A stretch of DNA of 64,000 nt from the NCBI GenBank assembly GCA_036583965.1, contig JAZBQD010000027.1, positions 28,775,001-28,839,000 of the forward strand, written 5' to 3'. Source of the stretch: Prunella strophiata. Its lineage: Eukaryota > Chordata > Aves > Passeriformes > Prunellidae. The notes below the pieces were generated by a model. That model had not been told where the DNA came from. It saw only the letters and a list, made by a program, of their open reading frames with translations, and ran no database searches. Below are positions 28,193-38,600 of this stretch, piece after piece. The translations under genes were made by a program, and so were the position numbers. Within the stretch, counting starts at the first letter, position 1. Each line of letters begins with the position of its first letter.

Positions 28193-28920
28193 TCCCTTTA
28201 AATTATCCAGAGAAAGGAAATTTTCAGCAGAAATGGAAGATCTTTCAACAAAGGTGCAGAAAGTACCTTTCATTGGAACTGCGCTGGCTAAGCAAGTAGC
28301 TGGAAATAGTGAAAATAAGCAAGCATTAAAATACAGAAATCCTCTAGAAAAAGGGACTTTTGCATATGGAATTTCCTGTGCTGGGCATGGGCACCCTTTG
28401 GTTAGCCCTTTCCCGAGAGGATTAACCTGTCTGTTCCTGATGGAGAGCAGAGAGGGAATTCAGGGTGCCGCTGCAGGGGGTGTACGGTGGGGATTGGCTA
28501 GAAATCGTTAAAAAAGTATTTACAGGTCTGTAAATCCTCCAAACAGAAAATAGAAAACTGCATCAGAACTAGGGTAAAAAAGAAAGAATCCTACCACAAA
28601 ATCCTGCAGATTCCCTCTGTCTGACAGGAAGCCTGACTGTGCAAATTTCAGGAATCCAGCTTGCCGCTCCCACTTTGTACCTTCTTCAGAAAGACTGCTT
28701 TATGACAGAGTCCTGTCAGAAGCAGGTACAGGACACAGCAAGAACCAGTTCTCTTGCTAAAACGTTTGCTATCAAGTTTGCATTCAGCTAAAGACCAGCT
28801 GGGGAAGAGGGGAATAAACCCAGCTGGTGAGTTTTCCTATGAAATTAATTTCACTCCATTCATGTCCTTTTATCAGCCAGTTGCTGCCTCGGGTCACCCG
28901 CTGCTCACGTCTCTCACCCA

Positions 28921-29045
28921 CAACACACGCGCACACACACCCCCCCTTCCTCCTCCCAGGACTGCAGTGCTTTCAACAAGAGAAAAACAACAACAACAAC
29001 AATAACAATAACAACAACAACAACATAATAATAATAATAAAAAAT
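28921..29045. repeat. (CA)n followed by (CAA)n/(AAT)n microsatellites
   Basis: A short CA/CG/CA run at 28,921-28,947, then CAA units with AAT interruptions from 28,985 and pure AAT units to 29,045. On the RASAL2 strand this reads as UUA and UUG repeats shortly beyond the proximal poly(A) signal. Confidence 0.9.
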
Positions 29046-29231
29046 ATAGCAATAATTAAAAAATCTACAGTATTCACTTCCTTTTGGTATATTACATTGG
29101 CATTTTCTGTACACAACCCAAGAGCTCCCTCTATTTACACAGTGATCCACAAGGACTTTATTCTGGGGAGCCTGGTTCTCCTGGCCCTGAGTGGGGAATT
29201 AAAGCCCACCCTTCAGAGTTGCTTTTTCAAT

Positions 29232-29237
29232 TTTATT
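29232..29237 (-). promoter_or_regulatory. Proximal poly(A) signal of RASAL2
   Basis: A canonical AATAAA on the minus strand lies about 210 nt after the stop codon, within an AU-rich stretch. Cleavage would be expected 10-30 nt further, near 29,205-29,220. Confidence 0.6.
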
Positions 29238-29311
29238 GAATGTACAATACTACCTTAAAACCATTTAAAATACAATTTTAAAATACAACTCTAAAACAAT
29301 TTTAGAACAAT

Positions 29312-29343
29312 CTTCAAACAATACAATCTTCAAACAATACAAT
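29312..29343. repeat. Doubled 16-bp unit in the AU-rich 3' UTR
   Basis: CTTCAAACAATACAAT occurs twice in tandem on the plus strand, between the RASAL2 stop codon and the proximal AATAAA. Confidence 0.9.
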
Positions 29344-29447
29344 TTTCCTTTTACAGAAGAACTATGTGCAACAATCAGTGACGGTGAGGGGTCTTGGCTC
29401 TGCTCCGTCTTGCTCTTCCATGGAGGTGGCTGGCAGCACCTGCAGAA

Positions 29448-29600
29448 TTAGAAACTGCTGTTCTTAAATTCACCATTCTCCGTGATGGAAAGCTTGGGAG
29501 GGTTGCCATTCCGGACGTGCATGGTGTAGCGCTCCTTTACCTGCGTCAGGGCACTCATCAGGCGCGTGTTGGCCGAGTCCAGGAACACGATCCGCTTCTC
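29448..29600 (-). CDS. RASAL2: RASAL2 terminal coding exon
   Basis: The acceptor GTGTCTTTGCAG is followed by GAG AAG CGG, and 50 codons run to TAA at 29,448-29,450. The product is [50 protein letters not shown]. The ITENGEF motif marks the family's C terminus. Relatives carry NGISPTNPTKL where this protein has NGNPPKL, so a four-residue in-frame deletion is likely in this lineage. That comparison rests on memory of the family, not an alignment. Confidence 0.95.
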   Translation of the reverse strand, partial: EKRIVFLDSANTRLMSALTQVKERYTMHVRNGNPPKLSITENGEFKNSSF

Positions 29601-32600
29601 CTGCAAAGACACCCCACAGCGTCAGCGCTGCCCTCCTGGGCTCTGGGCAGAGGCAGCTGGGCCAGCATTCCCTGGCCAGATGGGCTGTCTGCCTCTTTCT
29701 GTTTTCGGGGTGCCACGGGCTCCTCTGCGGCCGCTCCGGCCCTCCGGGGCTTTTTGTGCGACGAATCCGAGTTACAGCAGGGAATTGATCCAGGCAAGGA
29801 GGCTCCACCCAGCCAGGCAGGGTTTTGCCACAGGGGAGTGGGAGGGGGTCGGTGTTAATAACAATGGTAGCCAATTTCCATATTACATTTTAGAAGTACG
29901 TTAGAAAAACAGAAACAGGCAGCAGAAAATAAAAAGTGGTGGAGGGGTTTCATCTGGCAGAGAAAAGTGCAAGTGGTATCTGCTGACCATTGTCTCTGTG
30001 CTTTGGATGGAGTGTGCTCAGAGTAAACTCATGGGATGCTTGAAATAAATAAATAAATAAACAATAATAATAAAAAGCAGATAATGGCAGCCTGCGGTGA
30101 TGGTGCAACAGCAACACAGAGAAGCAGCAGCCAAAGCTAACGCTGAGGGTTACTGGAGGTGAGGGGGAGAGGGCACTGTGGGTGGAAGGGAGATGCCATC
30201 GACAGAACACAAAGAACAAACATGGAACACGCTGCTCCTAGACCCATTCCAGCTCGGGGGGCTCCACGAATGCACGTGCCTGGTTGATTGTCCTTGCACA
30301 GAACGTGCCAGCCTCCACTCGGAGCAGACAGCTCAGGGATGTGTGCTGCTAAATTGACATAACCCATCACCAGACCCAGCCTGCTGCCAGTGGGATATCT
30401 GCAGTGGGATACAGCACTAGAGGGGTAAGCCAAGGAGTTGTTGGCATAATCAGAGATGACAATTTCCATCTTTCCCCTCCCCCCCAAAAAAATAATGCAG
30501 CTGCAGAAAGCAGTGCTAGAGATAGCAGGAAGGTAACTGTACTCTCCACGCCACCAGCTGATTGGCTTTTGTTCTTTGAGAAGGGAAAATGTCTAATTTG
30601 CTCAACCAAACAAGTTGCACGTGGGAACTCTTCCCAGTCCAGCCCATTGAGAAACAAAATGGAGGGAAAAATGATGCACAGAAGGCATAAACATTAAGGA
30701 ACAGTTTGGACACTGCTCAGGAGACTCACATGCTACCATGGCCCCTTGGGGTTCAGATCCCAGCACATCAGTGCGTGCTACAGCACTAATCAGCAATGTC
30801 TGCTTTTCTCAGCAGGCTCCCCCACAGGGGTGAGTGCTTGGGTACAAAAACACAGCAGAATTTAAGTCCTGCTTCTGTTCCAGCCCTGAAGATGCTGAGC
30901 TCTGTGTAAAGCCAACAGGGGAGGAGGAGGAGGCACAAAGCACAAGGCCGGCCTTAGCCCTCATCCCAATCCAGCTGATGGGAGCAGGGAGAACATGGAG
31001 CCAAGGAGTTACAGGCCTTTGCTCCCATGCTGAAATTAACCCTGCAGAACATAACTGTCTCAGAAGGAATGTGCTCCTCAGCCAGGCAAAGCTCCTAGTC
31101 CTCCAACTGTATTTCACCTGGAACATACAGTTTAAAATGAAAATTTTCCTTCTTAAGCTTTTCCTGATAAATTTCTAAAAAATCTTTCCAAAGAGTTGAG
31201 AGGGGCTGGGTGTTTTCAGACACTGCTGAGCGCTCACTGAGCCAGTCTGCAAAACAGCTGGAAACCCACTCTTGGAAAATCAATCTTAAAAGCACAATCT
31301 TAAAAGCACAAGCTTGGTGAGTAGAGATATCTTCTCACTGAAAGGAAAATTGGATCTACCAGGCACGTCTCTAACACGCTTAGGGCACAGGGAGCAGGAG
31401 GAGCTGGAATGGATAGGAGGTCAGTGTGCTGGGCCAGGACTGGGTACTGCTCAGCTAGAGAACTGATTGGGTTTACTTGCCTGTTGGAATTATCTCATCC
31501 CCATTTATGACCTGTAATTTAACACAGTGGAGATGTCACTTGCAATAGCAACTGGGCCAGTTCTCTTTGCAGCTGCGCCGCTCCGAGGAGAGTCTGGCCA
31601 GACCTATCCCTGCTCAGGCTCCAGAGCCAGGAGAACAGCTCGTGTCTGTGTGCATGGGGGCAGTGCTGGGAGCTGCACTGCACCCCTCACACCATCCCAG
31701 GCTGGTGTCCCTAAGACAGGATCCCATCCCAGGTCACTGCTGCTCCTGGCAGCCTTTAACTCTTCAGCCAGGCGTGATGAGCTGGGTTCCAGCCCATCTC
31801 GATGAATCTCACACAAAAAAAAGACCTTTCCTTTTCTAGCCACTGAAGGAACCAGATTAAATAAAATCTTCCAAGCACGACTTCAAGGGATTGCTACAGA
31901 ACCCAGCAGGACACCTGGGCTCCCCTGGTGAGTCTGTTCTGAAACTTTCACCAGTTTCCTCCTCTGCTCAGGTACTCGAGGAAGGACAGTGACAACTGCA
32001 CTTCCCCCATGCACTGCCTGACAGTGAACCAGCTGATGTTTGCCAGTGACCTTGCTTGACCAAGAAAAAGAGAAATCATTAATGCTGCTCTTTTGCTTTT
32101 GTTTTTTCACTGGTTTCCACCAGAGGTGATAAACACTGCATCACTTGATGAAGTGTGACCGAGGACTACACCCCTCCAGCCCTGAGGGTCTGAAGGTCTC
32201 ACAAGTCAGCAGTGGTCCCCTCTGCCAGCTGGTGACACTGGGATGACAATGGTCCACCTTGCTAGCCCATAACCAACACCAAGGCTGAGAGCCTCCTGGC
32301 ACACACAGGTAACAGGCAAGTTTCTTACTCAATCACAATCTCTCCCCTCCAAAAATCACTTTGCATGTTTGCCCAGTGCCCCTTCCACCTTCCTGAGGAA
32401 GATAAAAAATGCATCCACCCATTTCAGAATCCAGGCTGCTGTCTAGATGAGCTGCCATTCCATGTCTGTAACAGCGAGATGCCCTGACTGTGCCTATCTC
32501 CAAAAACACAGCTCTTTGCTGCTTTACATTTTCCCTATAGTTCCACAAGAGTTCAAATATTTCTAATAGCCATGAACCATGTTTAACCATGTTCAGCTGA

Positions 32601-35600
32601 CACTCCCACCACCACTCTTTGTGTAGGGAATAACTTTGGTTATTCCTGAAAAAAATTATCAGAGAAAGTTTCCATTTGGAACTACTGAAAAGCCCAGAAG
32701 CAGGAAAGAGACTCTCCAAATGCAAATACCACAAATGTAACATGGCAGGCAGATATAAACCAGTCCCAGGTTTTGTTGTGGGATCAGCACAGACACAGAG
32801 GAAAAGGTGGAATGACCCCACAGGAATACACCCACATGCACTTCCCACTGGGTTCCCCTGCCCACAGCTGCCCTGGGTGACTGAGGTGGGAGCTGCAGGT
32901 TTGTGGGAAATGGGCATTTCCCCAGGAGTATTGGGGATGGCCAGTGGGGTGAAATGCCACATGTGACATTCCCAGGACAATGCTCCATTGCAGCATTCTC
33001 TTTCCTGGACTCCACTGTCCAAAGCCATGCTGTTGCTGGCACAGCTGAGATGCATGCACATGGCAGCTAAACTATGCTGGGGTGAGGCACAGCTTTCCCA
33101 GAGGTCCCAGGTCCACACTTGGAACAACATCTACACAATGCACTGCTATTCCTTTGCTCCCTTGGGATCTCACAAAGCAGCAAAAGTTTTGGAGACATGA
33201 TCAGTCCTGGGATTTGTTGCCAGGCTGCCTCAAAGCCCAGGTCAGACAGTATTAAATAAAGCCCAAAGATGTCTCCCAGAGGCAGTAAGTGACACATGTC
33301 ACACTGAGGGCTGATACAGCTTGGAAGGTAGAGAACAGTGCTGGGGCAGGAGAGAGGGGCCAAGAACAGGTTCTACACACATGTTCTGGGAGATCCCGAG
33401 CTCTTTACCTACCTGTGCATCAATGATTTTCTGCTTTGCATCAATGACCGCTTGCATCTCAGCGTGATCCTTTTTCAGCTCCTCTTCAACAGCCATGAGT
33501 CTGATGAGCAAAGAGAGGGACAAATTAGGACAGTTTAATATTATTCCCAAGTGTTTCAGGTACTCTGGCCTATTGGTTTGGCTTCTCTGCTTCTCCTGGC
33601 TCTCCAAGAAAATTCTGCTGCTCTCAGAAAAGCTTATCTCTCCATCTGACACTCCCAGTTGCCCAACCTTGTTATTTTCAGAATGGACATTGCCAAAAAT
33701 ACCACTGCTCTGAAAAACTAATTTCATGTACAGATTCCAAACAACAACAACAAAGAAGACCTAGACCTAGAGACCTAAGTTAAAAATTCCTAAATATTTT
33801 CTTTTACCTTCCTGACAATGTCAGGCAAGTTCCCACACCTGCATCCCCATTTCTTCAGCTCTAAGGATGGAGTGGCACAGGGGAGCCTCTTGCCTTGTTT
33901 GGAAAACCCAGTCCCGAGCTTTCCAGAGCCTCACCTGCTGATGATACTTTTCATCTGGCTGTCCTTCTCCTCCTGCTGCCTGCGCAGCCTGTCCTCACTG
34001 TCCTCCAGTCGAGATTTGTAGTCTGTGAGCAGCTTCTGCATCTGCTGCTCCTGCACCAGGAGCCGCCGCTCGTACTCCTCCAGCCGGCGGCTGGACACGC
34101 GCAGGCGCTCCTTCAGCTTGGCGATCTCCTGCTCGTACTGGGGGTGCCAGGGAGGCAGAAGGGGATCAGGTGCAAAGGAGTAAAAAAGGAGAGATCAGAT
34201 CCTTATAATGCTCTCTTTAGGGGAGTGTTGGGGTTTTTTTTAAATGAAAAATAAGCTGACTGAAGTAAAGGAAGTGAGAAGCAAACATAGGGGTGACCAC
34301 AGAGAAGGAGCATCCAGCTGCTCCCATGCTGTGGGGTATCACTCTGCAGCACAGTTCCAGCAGTCAGAGGGCTCTGACATGGCTCCTCAGCCCTGACTGG
34401 TCACATCTTGCCTTACTCCAGCAGTTCTCAGGCAGATGCTGCTAACAGTGCTTAACTGCAGAAATGGCCTGGGCTGCCCAAACTTACAAACCCAGATGTC
34501 ACCCTGATTTTTTAAGTTTCTCTGAAGCCTTCTGATGTTTACATTCTTGTACAGAACTTTCTCACACACTTTCTGTAAATAACTTATTGTTTTGCATTCC
34601 TCTATGGAGGAAGAGCAACTTGATAGACTGTTGAGTTGTCCAGTGGCATTGAGGAGGTGGCACTGTCACCCTCCAATGACACTGGGATTTCAGAAAACTA
34701 TAAATGGAGTCAGATTCAATAAACTCTCTTTTTTTGCTCTCTCGCACCTTGCAAAGAGCTGCTGTCCTCGTTGTGTCGTTTGTGCGCCACAGTGACACCC
34801 AGACATGTGTGGGACCCAAATAACTCACTCTTCAGGACCTAATCAATCAGGGCAGGTCAGAGCAGACCAGTCACTGCAAACCAGAGCCTGTCAGGTTACT
34901 TGGCTGAGCTTTTGTTCTTCTTGTCTCTGTGGACAATAATTTCTGCAATAGTGCCATGAATCTCAATATATTCCTTTGTTTTGGGTTCATTCTCTTTTCC
35001 TAACAATCCTATGTTTCTGCTTCTTTGTCCACTAAATGTTCTCCTCACTCCCTGCCTTCTCAAAATACCAAACCTCTTACACAACAACTCCATCCCCACA
35101 GCAACAAATGGCTGTAACTGTATTTGGAAAAATGGGATCTACTGCTGAAAAACCATACACAATTTCAAAAACAGATCATGCAGATTTCTGTGCAGCTCAG
35201 AAACCTTGCAGTACCTGGGTGACAGGCATTTTACCTTCAGGAGAAGCCCAAGACAAAATCTGACTGCTGCTACTGATGAAAACTGAGCTGCAGCCCTGCA
35301 TAGTCCCTGTGCATGTCCTAAGCTATGCTCAGTGGGGTTAACAATCCCAATTTACTTTATTTACAGAGTTAGTGATCACTATAACCAATATAAGCTGTGT
35401 AGAATGTGTGACTGCTGTGACAGCAGGGCCTGAAAGTCCCTCTGAACTCACTGTGGGGTGCACAGCACTCAGAATCAAATCTACCTTCTCAGCATGCTTG
35501 ACTTCATCCAGGTTCTGAGTCATGTCCTTCTTGGTGTCCTCGTACTGGCCGTTGTTGAACACCCACGCCGCCGTCCTCTCCACTGGGGACAGCGTGGCCG

Positions 35601-38600
35601 AGTCCACTGGTGACTGCACCTGGGGCAGAGACAGCTGGGTGTTAGCATCCACCAGAGAAACTGCACACAAACCAGCTCTGACATCCAGTTCAGCTGGAGG
35701 AGAAAGATACCCATGGAGCTGGCAGCCTCAAAGGATCCCCAGAAGGGCTCCTGCAGGGATACTCCATCCTGCCTTGACTTTGGACCTACAGTACCTACCT
35801 GAATCCCTGTAAAACCAGTCCCCTTTAGAAATCTTTCTTCCTCTCCAAGTGAGCTATTCTCTGAAAAAGTTCTTGTTTCCCAATCCCGTTCACATCCACC
35901 TCTTCCCTTTGCCACACTGTCAGCAAGGCTTTCTCACCCTGCCATGTCTTGCACAGAGAACACACAAGCTCTGCTCACAGCATGCTCAGGTGAGACAGGT
36001 TGGTTTCCCTGGAGTGCTGAGGAGCTGGCCTTGGGAGCAGCTTCCTCAGCCAGGCTGGCACAGACTGCAGTGGAGCATGGGCCTGCACAGCCTGGATCTG
36101 CTGGGACAGCATGGCAGGACAGGATGTGGCAGGGAGTGTGACATGATCACAGCAGTGCCTGCCAGGTTTGGATGGTCCATTGCAGCACAGCTGCCTTGCC
36201 AGGGCCAGCTGTGCTGACTGGGAGAAATGTCCAATCTCTCTGGAGGCTCTCTCTCTCCTCTTCAAGAGAATCCAAAAAGAAAGCCAAGAAAAGAGACAAG
36301 AAACTCTCTGCCTGGCTGGGGAAAACACGGCTTGCTACAAATTCCAAGCAATTTTCATGGACAAAAACAAGTTTATAAGCACAGGAATTAGCATAATTCC
36401 TCCTGAAAGAGCAACATTGTCTTATGTTTTTGAGAAATGCAAAAGATCAAGTTTTCCCCAACTGCAGCTTCTTTTTGTGCCCAGGCAGCTCTTCAGCTCC
36501 CTGCCTGGCCCAGTGCACTCCCTGCACCCAAGTGCACTGTGCTCTCTGGCTGGAGCTTCTCAAGTCCCAGTCTCAGCCAGGAGCTCTCCATGGGGGAGGA
36601 AGAGCTTCTCTAGGAGTCAGGGATCATGTCACCCTCCTGCTGTGTATCTCTTGCTCAGGAAGACAGGGCTGGTGCTGGATCTGCTCCCACAGCTCAGCTG
36701 TCCTGAGCAGCGTGGATACTCCAGCATGGGAAGAAGCCTCAGCAGAAATGTAAAGGCAAAGAGAAGGCACTGGAATCAGGCAAAAATCCTTGGATTTAGG
36801 CAAAGACCTTTTGCCTAGAAGGAAGTCTTCACAACAAGAAAGCCAACAGCCCATTAGGTGTAGTGTGGCAGCCTGGCAAAGCTCCTTAATTCAGATTTTT
36901 TTGATGGCATTTGCTGTCAGGCAGCCAGAGCAAGAGAGACCACGGACCATGCGTGGCTGTGAATGGCTGGAGAAATCAGGAACAGGATGGATGAACACTG
37001 TCACCACCCACTGCAGCTCCAGGGGACTCAGACAGCAGAAGGGTGACTATAAAGTACATTCCCAGCCCTGCACCAGACTGCTGAGCAGCACCAAACCTGG
37101 CCAAACAAGCTTCCAAGTGTAGGACAGAATATTTCCAGCAGCTAAATTGTGGAAGCTGCCAAAGACCAAATGGATGGCAAGTCACACATGCTAATGGGTC
37201 ACAAGTTATTCTCTAATAAAGGGCAAAAAAAGAATTAGTCTGCTAGGATCTGTATTCATTCCCCTCTTTGCCTCTCTTCCAGAGGAACACACTGACATTT
37301 CTGTTCCCACCTACCTCCTAAATGGAAATGGAAGGCAAAAAGTGACCTCTCCCAGCAAACAAAGGGCCCAGCTCTATATTCAGAAACAAATGGGACTTGT
37401 AGAGAACAGAGTCTAATAATTATAACGCCCACAAAACATGCCTAGAAAGAACATGCCCAGAAAGAACATGCCCAACTTCTCTTTTCTCTTTCTTAAACAA
37501 GAACAGAATTCCACAACAACATTTGCAATTAAAAGGACACAGTGGAATTTGCCTTGAAAAAAATGTTGGCCACTTGATTTGGCACCATTCAAGATGTTGT
37601 TCATGGGTGTGGGGAAGGAGAGAACAAATTGATTTCTCTGAATAAAGCAGGAGCAAGTACTCTAATGAATCCAGTGGAAACAATTAGTATAGAAAGTACA
37701 GTGGGAAAACAAGTGGATGCACATCTCATTCACATTTATCCTTGCTACTGGCCTAAAATGTGCTACCTGAACCACACAAGGTATGGTTGTATTCCACAAA
37801 TTTCACCTAGCCATGCCCCTATGGCCCATCCAAAAACACACACTGCAGGAAGACACAAACACACACACACTTCAAATAACAAACAATTACTTCTCTGAGT
37901 ATTACTGATTTGACATACTAAGCTTTGGCTTGTGATTCAGTGTTTCTGGTCTCATACTTCAATGAACTTGAGGTATCAAAGTGGTTTTGAAGCCCTGATT
38001 GCTCCTGGGTTCCCAGGCATCACCCAGGTTTTCCTGTAACATTCAGGAGTTTGCTGAGAAAGCTCCACTGTCAGGGAACACCAAGAAAACCTTGGGCACA
38101 GCAGGGGTTGTTCTGCCAACTTCACCTCACAGCCCAAAGCCTTCCCCCTGCAAGAGCTCTGACCTGCAGATCGTGTTTTCTACCTTCACTGTAGCATTGA
38201 AATGCTCACTTCTTCTCTAAATTAAACTAATTTAGGAAAATATTTTCATACACAGCAAATCACAACAGGATTGTTATTATTAAAAAAAAAAAAAAAGACA
38301 AAGGAATGTTGGCTTTTTTGACAGGAAAACCTTGATTTATAGTTGCCTATGAGCAACTGATAATGTGCATTAGGAGTTGGTAGATATAAGCACTCCTTTC
38401 CACAAAAAATTTGCATTATTCATAGTTTGGGATGATTAATGAAAAAGCAGCACTTTTCTGAGGAACAGCAAGAGATTGCTTCATCGTGGTGAAATATGGA
38501 TTTCTCCACACTTTAGACAACTGTGCTTATTTGTTATTTTGGCAGCAGTTATTCTGTGATGTTTTATCTTTGTTCATTTCCCTGTTTCGAGATAGCTCTG

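Larger units (their letters stand above)
24700..29447 (-). other. RASAL2: Probable 3' UTR of RASAL2 (extent inferred)
   Basis: No gene or splice-compatible coding segment is visible after the stop codon down to about 24,700. The first 230 nt on the minus strand are very AU-rich, with a doubled 16-bp unit at 29,312-29,343, and end at AATAAA (29,232-29,237). Further AATAAA hexamers on the minus strand lie at 25,459, 25,479 and 24,726, the last in a typical AU-rich UTR-end context. A long UTR is inference; the short form ending near 29,210 is better supported by position. Confidence 0.45.

Noticed and set aside
29394..29874. ORFs on both strands across the terminal exon and the adjacent GC-rich intron
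   Set aside because: The minus ORF is out of the RASAL2 frame and the plus ORF is antisense; both follow from local GC richness.
32333..33130. 265-codon minus-strand ORF in the intron before the terminal exon
   Set aside because: No recognisable domain, not in phase with flanking exons as a cassette, and overlapped by ORFs in other frames; probably chance.
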